Below, piece by piece: positions 26,481 to 34,827 of a DNA stretch of 64,000 bases (positions are counted from its first letter, which is position 1; each line of letters begins with the position of its first letter). A program made the position numbers and the translations under genes. Source of the stretch: Paenarthrobacter aurescens (GTDB taxonomy: Bacteria > Actinomycetota > Actinomycetes > Actinomycetales > Micrococcaceae); assembly GCF_025421775.1 (NCBI RefSeq), contig NZ_JAOEFX010000005.1:248001-312000 (forward strand), read 5' to 3'. The notes below the pieces were generated by a model, which saw nothing but the letters and a program-made list of their open reading frames with translations, ran no database searches and had not been told where the DNA came from.

Positions 26481-27440
26481 TCAGTGGCTGTTGCGGTAGC
26501 CCGTGGGGGAGTTCCCGAAAGCTGCCCGGAAGATCCTGCTGAAGTGGGCGGCGTCGGTGAACCCCCACCGCGCCGCGATGGCAGTGACGGGACGTTCGGC
26601 CAGCACCGGATCCCTCAGGTCGCGCCGGCATCGTTCAAGCCGCCGTTGCCGGATGGAGGCGGCCACCGTGGTTCCAATTTCCTGGAAAAGATCGTGGAGG
26701 TGCCGGGTGGAGATGTAGTGGGCTGCGGCGATGGTTCCGGGGGAGAGTTCCGGATCACCGAGGTTGGCTTCGATGTAGTCGTGGATGCGCCCCAGCAGCA
26801 GGAGATGGGGGTCCCTGCCGGTCTCGATCAGTTGGTCCAGTTCACCGTTGAAGAGGGTGGTCACCAGGTCCAGTGCGTTGTGGACCAACCGGAGACCATT
26901 GGTACCGGAGAGGGCGTCAAGATTGTCGGCCAGCTTCACCAGGAAGGGACTGATGAGTTCGCCCAGGCCCTCGTCGCCGGGTATCCGCAACGCAGTGACG
27001 TGGCCCATGGCCTCTGCCGGCAAGTCCAGCAGGACGTGCGGAAACATGAGCACCAGAGTGCGGAAGTCGTCGTCGAACGTTAGTTGATAGGGGCGGGAGG
27101 TGTCGTAGATGGAGAGGTCGCCTGGCCGCAACACCGCTTCGCGTTCGTCCTGAATGAGACGACCCGATCCCGTGAGCTGGATGCTGAGCTTGAAAAAGCG
27201 GCCCGTCGACTTGGCGATCAGCTCCGGGGTGCGCAGGACGGTATGGGGTCCGGCGGTGATTTCCACAACGGAGATCTGTCCCAGAACGCGGGCACGCATG
27301 GTCCCGTGGAACGTTGAATTGCGTGGACCCTGGGCCAGGAGGGGTACGAAGGATGCGGAGATTGCCCTGCTCCACTCCTGGAACGACTCCGCCACGATGG
27401 TTTGCACGATTGCGGGGCCCGTATCAGCCGCAACGGTCAT
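26481..27440 (-). CDS. AraC family regulator with AraC_binding_2-type sensor domain
   Basis: 319-aa regulator. The N-terminal half is a cupin-like sensor (STGRFFKLSIQLTGSGRLIQ, then LRPGDLSIYDTSRPY), typical of the NitR/FeaR-like group that senses aromatic or nitrogen compounds. The C-terminal double helix-turn-helix includes STRHLHDLFQEIG and ITAIAA-like ARWGFTDAAHFSRIFRAAFG. The open frame reaches 27671, but ATG 27440 has a GGAAGG site 7 nt upstream. It lies between the sulfatase (convergent) and the APC permease (divergent), so it could govern either. Confidence 0.9.
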   Translation of the reverse strand: MTVAADTGPAIVQTIVAESFQEWSRAISASFVPLLAQGPRNSTFHGTMRARVLGQISVVEITAGPHTVLRTPELIAKSTGRFFKLSIQLTGSGRLIQDEREAVLRPGDLSIYDTSRPYQLTFDDDFRTLVLMFPHVLLDLPAEAMGHVTALRIPGDEGLGELISPFLVKLADNLDALSGTNGLRLVHNALDLVTTLFNGELDQLIETGRDPHLLLLGRIHDYIEANLGDPELSPGTIAAAHYISTRHLHDLFQEIGTTVAASIRQRRLERCRRDLRDPVLAERPVTAIAARWGFTDAAHFSRIFRAAFGNSPTGYRNSH

Positions 27441-27611
27441 CAAGTTCCCTTCCAATGGCCCCAAGGTGCCGCTGCCAAGGGGCAGGAATGCCGATAGCGC
27501 GGACGTGAGCTTGCCCACGATTCTACACGGGGGGCAGGGCTCAACCGTGCTTGCGTGCAGCGACAAACTCCTTGCCGTGTGAGACAAGTCACGCACGCTC
27601 CCTGCGGTGGA

Positions 27612-27647
27612 AGATTGCGGAATGACAGACACCGTGCCGCGCAATCT
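27612..27647 (+). promoter_or_regulatory. Inverted repeat upstream of the APC permease
   Basis: AGATTGC (27612-27618) and GCAATCT (27641-27647) form a 7-bp inverted repeat with a 22-nt gap, 28 nt before the permease ATG. It may be an mRNA hairpin or a regulator site. No known riboswitch pattern was recognised in the 234 nt between the AraC and permease genes. Confidence 0.3.
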
Positions 27648-27674
27648 CCCGCGGTACCGAGGCAGGAGCACACT

Positions 27675-29150
27675 ATGAGCGTGGACAACCCAGTCAAGGG
27701 CAGGACCGCCGGGACCGTCGGCAACAAGCGGCGGCTCGGCGTGCCTGCCGTGACTTTCATGATTATCGCGGCCTCGGCGCCGCTGACCGTCCTGGCAGGC
27801 GGAGTCACCACCACCTTCGCGGTCACCGGCGTGACGGGGGTCCCACTGTCATTCCTGGTCCTGGGTGGAATCCTGGCACTGTTCGCGGTGGGTTATGCCG
27901 CGATGAGCCGGTACGTCACCAACGCCGGCGCCTTCTACGCTTATATCGCCCAAGGCATCTCAAGGCCGGCCGGGGTGGGAGCATCCCTGGTTGCGTTGAT
28001 GGCCTACAACCTGATGCAAGTGGGCATCTACGGACTTTTCGGCTTCACTGTCTCATCGCTCCTGTCCGCGCGGCTGGGCGTCAGCGTTCCTTGGTGGATA
28101 CCGGTGCTGGTGTGCATCGCCATCGTGGGGTGGCTGGGAGTGAACAGGGTGGACCTCTCTGCCAAGGTGCTGGGGGTCCTGGTGGCGCTCGAATTCCTGG
28201 TGGTCATCGTGTACGACGTCATCAGCCTCGCTGTGGCTCCGGAGGGCATCAGCGCTGTGACCTTCAGCCCGGAGAGCCTGTTCGTTCCTGGGATCGGGGC
28301 AGTCCTGTCCTTCGGCATTGCCGCGTTCATGGGCTTTGAATCCGCCGCCATCTACGGTGAGGAATCCAAGGACCCCAAACGCACTGTCGCACGGGCCACG
28401 TTCGCCGCAGTGGGCATCATCGCCGTCTTCTATGCGGTATCGGCCTGGGCCATGACCATGGGGGCGGGGCCGTCCGCCGTCATCGAGACGGCCACCGCCA
28501 ATGGTCCGGACATGATCTTTGCGTTCCTGGGTGCCAACGGAGGGGTGCTGCTCAGCGACATCGCCCAAATCCTCTTTGTTACCAGCCTCTTCGCGGCACT
28601 CGTTAGTTTCCACAACGCCGTAGCACGCTATTTCTTTTCGCTCGGCCGGGAACGCGTCCTGCCGTCTGTGCTGGCAAGGGTTCGGACGGAAAGCGGTGCG
28701 CCGTTCGCTGGTTCGGTGGCACAAACGGTGATCGCCGTCGTCGTGACCCTCGCATTTGCCGTCGCCGGATCCGGTTCGGAACTTGGCGGGCTCTACCCCG
28801 TGCTGACCATGTTCACCTGGCTGACCAACAGCGGAGCCATGGGGCTGGTGCTGCTGATGACGGTAGTGTCGGTGGCCGTGATCGGCTTCTTCCGCCGGCA
28901 GCAGCACGGAGCGAGCCTGTGGGTGCGGGTCATCGCTCCTGCCCTGGGATTTGTGCTCCTTGCCATTGTCTTTGTGCTCATCGTGGCCAACTTCAACGTC
29001 CTGCTGGGCCAGACCGAGTCGACAGCCGCGACATTTGTCTTGCCGATGCTTGTCCTGCTCCCCGGACTCGTGGGTGTGGTGTGGGGCCTGCGTCTGCGGC
29101 GCACGCAGCCGGAGCTGTACGCCCGGATCGGCCACGGCTCGGACGACTGA
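27675..29150 (+). CDS. APC superfamily amino acid/polyamine permease
   Basis: 491-aa transporter with about 12 hydrophobic segments. The first segment has the APC-type unwound-helix motif (FMIIAASAPLTVLAGG), and GFESAAIYGEESKDPKRTV is the conserved loop after segment 6. Start at 27675 follows a clear AGGAG; the frame is open further upstream without support. It diverges from the AraC regulator, which may control it. Likely imports an amino acid or amine. Confidence 0.88.
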   Translation: MSVDNPVKGRTAGTVGNKRRLGVPAVTFMIIAASAPLTVLAGGVTTTFAVTGVTGVPLSFLVLGGILALFAVGYAAMSRYVTNAGAFYAYIAQGISRPAGVGASLVALMAYNLMQVGIYGLFGFTVSSLLSARLGVSVPWWIPVLVCIAIVGWLGVNRVDLSAKVLGVLVALEFLVVIVYDVISLAVAPEGISAVTFSPESLFVPGIGAVLSFGIAAFMGFESAAIYGEESKDPKRTVARATFAAVGIIAVFYAVSAWAMTMGAGPSAVIETATANGPDMIFAFLGANGGVLLSDIAQILFVTSLFAALVSFHNAVARYFFSLGRERVLPSVLARVRTESGAPFAGSVAQTVIAVVVTLAFAVAGSGSELGGLYPVLTMFTWLTNSGAMGLVLLMTVVSVAVIGFFRRQQHGASLWVRVIAPALGFVLLAIVFVLIVANFNVLLGQTESTAATFVLPMLVLLPGLVGVVWGLRLRRTQPELYARIGHGSDD

Positions 29151-29182
29151 CAACCCTCGCGGCTGGTAACCCCCGCAGCCTC

Positions 29183-29222
29183 AAGGAAGCCCCGGCAAGT
29201 TTCTCCTTGCCGGGGCTTCCTT
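29183..29222. terminator. Bidirectional hairpin between APC permease and MoaF-family gene
   Basis: A perfect 17-bp stem (29183-29199 with 29206-29222) has a 6-nt loop. It sits between two convergent genes and has short A and T ends on either side, so it can stop transcription both ways. Confidence 0.75.
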
Positions 29223-29238
29223 GGCGTCGTCCGACGGG

Positions 29239-30039
29239 TCAGGCAGTGGTGGCCGGGTTCAATTCCGGGCTGTGCTGGGTGACGCTGATCAGGCGGCCGT
29301 GCGCACCAAAGGTGAAGTGCACGGGGTCCGTGCCTGCCTCGTCCCAGCCGAAGAGGCTGCCGTGGGACCGGATGGCGTTGGGGTTGCGGTGATCGGCGAT
29401 GGTGACTGAGCCGCACGGAATGACTTTCTCCCGCCACGTGAAGACAAAAATTCCCGGGCGGATTTGGAAGACGGTGTTGGAGTCGGTGTCTGCCAATCCC
29501 CGCTCTGGACCGGCAAGGCATTGCCAGGTGTACCAAGTGGGGCTGAGGTAGATGTGCTCGTAGGCGTGTGTTTCGCTGTAGATCCATTCGACGCGCCGGC
29601 CGATGAGTGCAGTGCTTTCCGAGATGGCCTCGCCCGTGGCGCGGTATCCATCAAGCGTTCCGGGGCGGAAGTCGTGGTGAACGGCAAGGCTGGAGGCGGT
29701 TGCCCGGCCGAGGATGGCGCCGATGTAGAGCGCCCGGCCCTGCGCAAGATCAAGAATGAGGGAAACGGCAAGGTCCGGTTCCAGGACGCTCTGCCACTGG
29801 CAGTAGTACAGGTCCTCGGCTACAGCGAAAGCCTCGTAGGCGGATGTTCCAGCGTGGCCGGCGGCAGCCCATTGCACTTCTTCGTCGTCGAAGCTGAACG
29901 TCATGGGTCCGCCTTCGCCGCGAATGGTGAATTGCTGTCCCACCAGGTCTTGTACGGCAGGGGCCTTGTTGGCGTCGAAGCCGGGGGCCAGGCCGTCCAG
30001 CGGCAGCCAGTTGGAGGTATCAAGAAGATTCAGGCTCAT
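29239..30039 (-). CDS. MoaF-family protein
   Basis: 266-aa soluble protein with the two-part lipocalin-like MoaF pattern. The N-terminal part includes LVGQQFTIRGEGGPMTFSF and EAFAVAEDLYYCQWQ. The C-terminal part includes RVEWIYSETHAYEHIYLSP, WYTWQCLAGPERGLADTD and IFVFTWREKVIPCGSVTIADH. The family name comes from a molybdenum-cofactor operon, but no moa, mob or molybdoenzyme gene is near. Its neighbours are an IclR regulator and an MHS symporter, which points to small-molecule catabolism. Function unproven. Ribosome site AAGGA before the ATG. Confidence 0.72.
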   Translation of the reverse strand: MSLNLLDTSNWLPLDGLAPGFDANKAPAVQDLVGQQFTIRGEGGPMTFSFDDEEVQWAAAGHAGTSAYEAFAVAEDLYYCQWQSVLEPDLAVSLILDLAQGRALYIGAILGRATASSLAVHHDFRPGTLDGYRATGEAISESTALIGRRVEWIYSETHAYEHIYLSPTWYTWQCLAGPERGLADTDSNTVFQIRPGIFVFTWREKVIPCGSVTIADHRNPNAIRSHGSLFGWDEAGTDPVHFTFGAHGRLISVTQHSPELNPATTA

Positions 30040-30054
30040 GGGTTCCTTCTCGTG

Positions 30055-30096
30055 CTCGAAAGAAGGACCGGACAGTGTGTCGGGTCCTTCTTCGAG
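30055..30096 (-). promoter_or_regulatory. Long hairpin/palindrome upstream of the MoaF-family gene
   Basis: CTCGAA..GAAGGACC pairs with GGTCCTTCTTCGAG with one bulged base, and an inner GACA-gtg-TGTC extends it. It lies 15 nt before the MoaF start and 66 nt after the iclR stop, with no T-run. It could be a terminator of iclR, an RNA structure near the ribosome site, or an IclR-binding palindrome. Confidence 0.5.
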
Positions 30097-30161
30097 TATT
30101 CGGTGCCCGCGCGCCGCAGTCTTGTGCTGTGGGGCACACCGCTTGACCTGGAAGGAAAGGT

Positions 30162-30899
30162 TCAGGCCAGTTGGCTTTCGATGCGTGCGGCACTGGCGGC
30201 CAGCGCTTTTCCAACGGCGTCGGAGTCCTGGTCCAGGCGGATGTAGACGACGGCGATCGCTGCCGGTCGCCCGCCCGGAACCTTGATGGGGGCCGCGATG
30301 GACGACAACCCGGCGACGACTTCGTCGTGGCTGGTGGCGTAGCCGACGCGTCGGGCTTCGTGGGCCTCGGGCCGGTAAGGGTTGCCCGCGCCCACCTGCT
30401 GCCAGCGTTCCTCAGTCATGGTGGACTGGATGGCAATGCCGGGGGCGCCCGTGCTGACGGGGTGCCGGCTGCCTGGATGTTGGGCGAGTGCCGCGCCTGT
30501 GTGCCGGGGTTCGACGGTGACCAGGGTGACGCATTCCTGGTGGTCCCAGACGGCGATGAAGGCTGTCATGTGGAGGCTGTTTGCCAGTTGCGTGAGTTCG
30601 GGAAGGGCGGCGGTTTGCAGGTTCCGGGACACGCCGCTGGCCAGGACTGACAGCCCGGGACCGGGTTGGACGCGTCCGGAGTCGTCGCGTACCAGCAGGG
30701 AGTGGTCTTCGAGGGTCCTGAGTATCCGGTAGGCCACGGAGCGGTGCACGCCCAGTGCTTCGGTGAGTTCTCCGATGGTGAGGGGCCGATCAGCGGCGGC
30801 GAGGATCTCCAGTGCGCGGATTCCCCGTGAGAGCGTTTGCGACGGCGGAACTTGGGTTGCTGCTTCCGATGGGCCCTTGACGTCGCTGCGGGGATTCAT
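30162..30899 (-). CDS. IclR family transcriptional regulator
   Basis: 245-aa regulator. The N-terminal winged helix (about residues 22-85) has SRGIRALEILAAADRPLTIGELTEALGVHRSVAYRILRTLE. The C-terminal effector domain contains HPVSTGAPGIA and SIAAPIKV blocks. I place the start at the ATG 30899, which has TAGGAT 7 nt upstream; an ATG three codons earlier lies inside that box. Divergent from the MHS symporter, whose promoter has an inverted repeat. Probable target genes are the symporter and the MoaF-family gene. Confidence 0.9.
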   Translation of the reverse strand: MNPRSDVKGPSEAATQVPPSQTLSRGIRALEILAAADRPLTIGELTEALGVHRSVAYRILRTLEDHSLLVRDDSGRVQPGPGLSVLASGVSRNLQTAALPELTQLANSLHMTAFIAVWDHQECVTLVTVEPRHTGAALAQHPGSRHPVSTGAPGIAIQSTMTEERWQQVGAGNPYRPEAHEARRVGYATSHDEVVAGLSSIAAPIKVPGGRPAAIAVVYIRLDQDSDAVGKALAASAARIESQLA

Positions 30900-30906
30900 G
30901 CGAACC

Positions 30907-30912
30907 ATCCTA
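30907..30912 (-). promoter_or_regulatory. -10 element of iclR-type gene
   Basis: TAGGAT on the minus strand ends 7 nt before the ATG at 30899, indicating a leaderless transcript and helping fix the start. Confidence 0.45.
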
Positions 30913-30957
30913 TGTTGACGGAGCCTTCCGGGGGTCTGTGCTTTGGGTCACAGGGTG

Positions 30958-30991
30958 TAGTATTCTTTCCTAACTGACCGTTCTGTCGGTT
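30958..30991 (+). promoter_or_regulatory. Promoter and inverted-repeat operator of the MHS symporter gene
   Basis: TAGTAT (30958-30963) is a -10 candidate. Just after it, AACTGAC (30972-30978) and GTCGGTT (30985-30991) form an inverted repeat with 6 of 7 paired positions and a 6-nt gap. This position would block transcription, and IclR proteins use sites of this size. Confidence 0.5.
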
Positions 30992-31037
30992 AATGCAAGT
31001 CAAACGCCGACCAGTCACTCTCACCCATGGAGTTCCA

Positions 31038-32372
31038 ATGACCGCAACTTCCACTGTCGACTCTCCGTCAGGGCCCAGCAGCAAGCGCGAAGAGCGCAGG
31101 GTCCTGGCAGGGACGCTGGTTGGTACCACCATTGAGTGGTACGACTTCTTTATCTTCGCCCAGCTCACGGCAACGCTGTTGGCGCCCTTGTTCCTGTCTC
31201 CGCTGGAGAAGTCCAACCCCGGAGTGGCCCAGCTTTTGTCGTTCGCCACCATCGGCATCAGCTTCCTTTTCCGTCCCCTCGGGGCCTTCGTAGCCGGACA
31301 CCTCGGCGACAGGATGGGCCGCAAGGCCGTCCTTGTCATGACGCTGGTCATGATGGGCGCAGCTACGGCGCTCATTGGCTTGCTGCCCACTTACGCCACG
31401 ATCGGCGTCTGGGCCCCGGTCCTGCTCATTACCCTGCGCGTTGTCCAAGGATTCTCGGCCGGTGGGGAATGGGGCGGTGCAGCGCTCATGGCCGTGGAGC
31501 ATGCCCCCATCAAAAAGCGTGGTCTCTTTGGCGCCTACCCGCAGATCGGCGTGCCGATCGGCATGATCCTGGCAACGGGGCTGCTGTTCCTCCTGCAGTC
31601 CGGCATGTCAAAGGAAGAGTTCGCAGCCTGGGGTTGGCGTGTTCCGTTCCTGCTGTCCGTGGTACTCATCGTGGTGGGCTACCTGATCCGACGCGCAGTT
31701 GGTGAAAGCCCCGTCTTCAAGGAGATCGCCCAGCGCAAGGCTGAAAGCAAGGCGCCCCTGGGCGAACTCTTCCGCAAGAACAAGAAGGAAGTTGTCCTGG
31801 CTGCGCTGATCTTCATTGCCAACAACGCTGCCGGGTACCTGCTGATTGCCTTCTTCATCTCCTACGCCACCAGGACGTTGAAGATGCCTACGCCGCAGGT
31901 ACTGCTGGCCACCACCGTCGCATCCTTCGGCTGGCTCATCTTCACCATGGTGGGTGGTTGGTTGTCGGACAAGATCGGGCGAGTGAAGACATTCCTGATC
32001 GGTTACGGGCTGGTCTTTGCCTGGATGATTCCCATGTTTGTGTTGATCGACTCCAAAGACATCGTGCTCTACGGAACCGCCCTGTTTGTCCTCACCATTG
32101 GTTTGGGTCTGTCCTACGGCCCGATGTCCGCCATGTACGCCGAGATGTTCCCGGCCCAGGTCCGCTACTCCGGAATCTCCATCGGCTACGCCCTGGGTGC
32201 AATCTTGGGCGGCGCCTTCGCGCCCCTCATCGCACAGGCGCTTCTCGACACCACCAAGTGGTCCGGTTCAGTGGGCCTTTACATCATGGGCCTCTGCATC
32301 ATTTCCGCAGTGGGCGTGATCCTCGCCAAGGAAACGCGGGGCCGTCCGCTGGGCTACAGCGTCCATCACTAA
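31038..32372 (+). CDS. MHS family MFS metabolite:H+ symporter
   Basis: 444-aa transporter with about 12 hydrophobic segments. The MHS hallmark GTTIEWYDFFIFAQLTA is at about residues 28-44, GHLGDRMGRK is the first-loop motif, and VVQGFSAGGEWGGA is the fourth-segment motif. MHS members import organic acids such as citrate, ketoglutarate or shikimate and osmolytes. ATG 31038 follows GGAG; the frame upstream lacks support. Divergent from iclR and ended by a terminator. Confidence 0.9.
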   Translation: MTATSTVDSPSGPSSKREERRVLAGTLVGTTIEWYDFFIFAQLTATLLAPLFLSPLEKSNPGVAQLLSFATIGISFLFRPLGAFVAGHLGDRMGRKAVLVMTLVMMGAATALIGLLPTYATIGVWAPVLLITLRVVQGFSAGGEWGGAALMAVEHAPIKKRGLFGAYPQIGVPIGMILATGLLFLLQSGMSKEEFAAWGWRVPFLLSVVLIVVGYLIRRAVGESPVFKEIAQRKAESKAPLGELFRKNKKEVVLAALIFIANNAAGYLLIAFFISYATRTLKMPTPQVLLATTVASFGWLIFTMVGGWLSDKIGRVKTFLIGYGLVFAWMIPMFVLIDSKDIVLYGTALFVLTIGLGLSYGPMSAMYAEMFPAQVRYSGISIGYALGAILGGAFAPLIAQALLDTTKWSGSVGLYIMGLCIISAVGVILAKETRGRPLGYSVHH

Positions 32373-32384
32373 ATCAGGGCAAAG

Positions 32385-32430
32385 GAAAGGCGGATGCGGT
32401 CCACAGCGGACCGCACCCGCCTTTTGTTTT
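32385..32430 (+). terminator. Terminator after the MHS symporter
   Basis: A 14-bp stem (32389-32402 with 32408-32421, one A-C mismatch) has a 5-nt loop and is followed by TTTTGTTTT. The next gene is convergent. Confidence 0.85.
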
Positions 32431-32445
32431 GGAGAACGACGGCGG

Positions 32446-33114
32446 TTACTTGCGCCCGCCGGCTGTGGCGCCTTCCAATTGGGCCACCACGTCGGCGTCG
32501 GACAACTGCCCGAAGTGTTCGTAAAAGGCGCCCACGGCATGGAACTTACCGGGAGTGTGCAGTGCCATCACTAAGTCGCACACCCGTGCCAGTGACGTCG
32601 AGGCTTCCAGGGATGCAACCGGTACTGCGGCTATGACGGTGCGTGCGCCGGCGGAACGAACCGCTTCTACAGCGGCCCGCATGGTGGCTCCCGTAGCTAA
32701 TCCGTCATCCGCCAGGACCACGGTCTTCCCGCGCAAGTCATGGCCGGTGCCCGGGTACGTTTGTGCCCGCCGAAGAAGCTCGGACCGTTCGTGGGCTTCC
32801 ACGGCGTCCAGGGCGGACTGGGAGATGCCGTGGGCGAGGATGAGGTCCTTCAGTGGCTTGTTGACGATCCGAAGGACGTCGCCTTGAGACCATGCCAGTG
32901 CCCCGAAAGCGGTTTCATCGCGACCTGGAATGCCGAGCTTGCGTACCAGGACCGCCCCGAATGGCAGGTACAGTTCGGCTGCTGCCGCGGCGGCCACGGG
33001 GACTCCTCCGCGTGCCAGGCCCAGCACGATGGCGTCCGGCTGTTCCCTGAGTTGGGGGAGGGCTTCAGCCAGGCGTCGACCGGCTTCCGCACGGTCCTTG
33101 AAACGCATGCCCAT
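32446..33114 (-). CDS. Phosphoribosyltransferase family protein
   Basis: 222-aa type I PRT-fold protein. The PRPP-binding motif is TVVLADDGLATGATM at residues 131-145, and the N-terminal part has VLGLARGGVPVAAAAA, the second PRPP loop region. This form is common in actinobacteria and often encoded beside dienelactone-hydrolase-like genes; the substrate base is unknown. I chose ATG 33114 because GGAG stands 5 nt upstream; the frame is open to 33162. It diverges from a winged-helix gene. Confidence 0.85.
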   Translation of the reverse strand: MGMRFKDRAEAGRRLAEALPQLREQPDAIVLGLARGGVPVAAAAAAELYLPFGAVLVRKLGIPGRDETAFGALAWSQGDVLRIVNKPLKDLILAHGISQSALDAVEAHERSELLRRAQTYPGTGHDLRGKTVVLADDGLATGATMRAAVEAVRSAGARTVIAAVPVASLEASTSLARVCDLVMALHTPGKFHAVGAFYEHFGQLSDADVVAQLEGATAGGRK

Positions 33115-33200
33115 CTGCTCCACTTCCACGTAATTCGTTGCAGTTCCAAGCCTACCGTCCACACCTTGCCCGGGGACGCGTCCGCTGAAAGCATGGGCTT

Positions 33201-33614
33201 GTGAACAAGCCGATCGGATATTGGATTAAGAGGCTCGACGCCGCACTGGAGGTGCAGCTGGACAGTACCTTGGCCCGGATCAAGCTCACCCGGCGCCAGT
33301 GGCAGACTCTTAGCACCTTGTCAGAGGGCGCGATGCTTCCCGAGCAGCTCGAGGTGACCCTGTATCCGTTGTGGGGCAACGATATCCGGATGCGGGAGAG
33401 GGAACTTGCAGCCCTCGTAGGCCGCGGAATGATCACCATGATCGATGACCGGCTGGTCCTGAGCGACCGCGGGCGGGAGAAATATCACGAAGCCCAGCGG
33501 TCGGTGGAAGATGCCCGACAGGACTTGTCCATGGGCATTGGCATCGACGAGTACTCCATGGCACTGAGTGTCTTGGAACGCATGTCCCTTAATGCGGAGC
33601 GGCTGGCCCGCTAA
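33201..33614 (+). CDS. MarR-like winged-helix protein
   Basis: 137-aa protein with a MarR-type fold. Helical dimer ends (NKPIGYWIKRLDAALEVQLD and the C-terminal MGIGIDEYSMALSVLERM) flank a winged helix in residues about 30-95, with LTRRQWQTLSTL, then ERELAALVGRGMITMIDDRLVLSDRG as recognition and wing. GTG start. It is divergent from the phosphoribosyltransferase gene and may regulate it; ligand unknown. Confidence 0.75.
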   Translation: MNKPIGYWIKRLDAALEVQLDSTLARIKLTRRQWQTLSTLSEGAMLPEQLEVTLYPLWGNDIRMRERELAALVGRGMITMIDDRLVLSDRGREKYHEAQRSVEDARQDLSMGIGIDEYSMALSVLERMSLNAERLAR

Positions 33615-33628
33615 CGCGCGGGCCGGCC
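33601..33628. terminator. Hairpin spanning the end of the MarR-like gene
   Basis: An 11-bp stem (33601-33611 with 33618-33628, one T-G pair) has a 6-nt loop that contains the stop codon. It lies between convergent genes and no T-run follows, so it is a tentative terminator. Confidence 0.4.
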
Positions 33629-33665
33629 GCTCCGGCTTAATGCTCCCGGACCAAAAGGCCGGGGA

Positions 33666-34493
33666 CTACACCCCGAGGAACCCGACGGCAGCTTCCTTGA
33701 AGGCCCGGCTGGTGATGACGTTGGTGTGGGTGCGGCCGGGTACAACGAGGGTCTCCACCATGCCGCCATGCTTGCCCGCAATGGCAGCCAGTTCGGGCAT
33801 GGTGGCTGCCCGTTCGTCCTTTTCGCCGGCAACGAGCAAGAGGGGCATGTGCGGGGAAGCCTCGGCAGGATCGAACGGTTCCCCCTTGATGGCCTCAATG
33901 AGCGACAACATGGAGAAGAGGTTGTTGCTGGGGAGCATCTGGGCCATCTTCAGCAGTCCTGCCGTGGACGGGTCCTCAATGGGCGTGCCGTCGGCCAAGT
34001 GCCGTTGCGCAGCGACGAGGTCGAAAGCTGCCAGCGGATCTGCCGAGCTGGGTCCACCCAGGACGATGCGGTGGACAAGATCCGGCTGGGTGGCGCCGAA
34101 TTCCCACGCCAGCCTGGAGCCGAGCGAGTAGCCAATGACGTCGAGTCCCGTGGACGGGTCGCCGTCGCGCAGTGGCCGGGCTCCGGCGTCGGTCACTATC
34201 TGGAGGAGGTCGGCGCGGATACGGCTGGGCGTGTACGAGTCCAGGTCCTCGGGGGAGTGGCTCCGGCCGTGGCCCGGCAGGTCCACGGTGATGACCCGGC
34301 GACCCGCATCCTGGAGGGTGGTGATCCAGCCGCTGTCCTGCCAGTTGAGTTTGCTGGAGGAGGAGAAGCCGTGGATCAGCAGGACTGGACGCAACCCGGC
34401 ATCGGCAGCTGGCTCATGGACCTCGACAAACAGCCCGGGGTCGGTGCCCTCCACGGTGTGCCTTTGCTGTTCCACGGTGTGCCTGCCGGTCAT
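33666..34493 (-). CDS. Alpha/beta hydrolase, encoded with a 2-oxoacid dehydrogenase
   Basis: 275-aa alpha/beta hydrolase. The HGFSSSSKLNW oxyanion region is near residue 41, the nucleophile elbow is GYSLG with Ser123, and the catalytic His is in PGRTHTNV near the C-terminus. It is the last gene of the dehydrogenase operon, 4 nt after the lipoyl-domain gene. In acetoin dehydrogenase AcoC proteins a lipoyl domain is fused to just such a hydrolase fold, so this may be the catalytic half of a split E2-like unit. That is inference; a thioesterase or unrelated esterase is also possible. ATG 34493 has a GAGGA site. Confidence 0.82.
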   Translation of the reverse strand: MTGRHTVEQQRHTVEGTDPGLFVEVHEPAADAGLRPVLLIHGFSSSSKLNWQDSGWITTLQDAGRRVITVDLPGHGRSHSPEDLDSYTPSRIRADLLQIVTDAGARPLRDGDPSTGLDVIGYSLGSRLAWEFGATQPDLVHRIVLGGPSSADPLAAFDLVAAQRHLADGTPIEDPSTAGLLKMAQMLPSNNLFSMLSLIEAIKGEPFDPAEASPHMPLLLVAGEKDERAATMPELAAIAGKHGGMVETLVVPGRTHTNVITSRAFKEAAVGFLGV

Positions 34494-34497
34494 GGTG

Positions 34498-34827
34498 TCA
34501 GTCCTCATCGAGTACGGCGCTCAGGCGGACCCGGCGCTTGGGTGCTTCGTCCTTCGGAACAGTGCCCACGATCCCGGCGGTGTCATCCGGAACCTCGAAC
34601 ACAATCAGCGGTTCGCCAACGTTGATGGTGTCACCGGGCGCCCCGTGAATACGCACCACTTTACCCGCCTGCGGGCTGGGCAATTCGAGTGCTGATTTGG
34701 TGGTTTCGAGCTCCACGATCGGTTGGTTGCGTTCCACCTGCTGACCGGGCTCCACGAGCCAGTCCAGGACGGTCGCCTCAATGAGGCCCTCACCGAGGTC
34801 GGGGAGTGGGAAGGAAATTTCAGCCAC
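34498..34827 (-). CDS. Free-standing lipoyl-domain protein (biotin/lipoyl attachment)
   Basis: 109-aa protein that is little more than one lipoyl domain: FPLPDLGEGLIEATVLDWLVEPGQQV, then the swivelling Lys44 in VELETTKSALELPSPQAG. After residue 80 only a short charged tail remains, with no E1/E3-binding domain and no 2-oxoacid acyltransferase catalytic domain. GTG 34827 overlaps the E1-beta stop by 8 nt; the longer frame to 34857 is inside E1-beta. It would carry acyl groups from E1 of the same operon. Confidence 0.88.
   Translation of the reverse strand: MAEISFPLPDLGEGLIEATVLDWLVEPGQQVERNQPIVELETTKSALELPSPQAGKVVRIHGAPGDTINVGEPLIVFEVPDDTAGIVGTVPKDEAPKRRVRLSAVLDED

Noticed and set aside
28053..29153. 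366-codon open frame on the minus strand
   Set aside because: Its translation is rich in His, Gln, Arg and Asp with no family motif and it is exactly antisense to the APC permease; a GC-rich shadow frame.
29239..30039. MoaF-family gene read as evidence of a molybdenum-cofactor operon
   Set aside because: No moaA-E, moeA, mob or molybdoenzyme gene occurs near it; the family name alone is not evidence.
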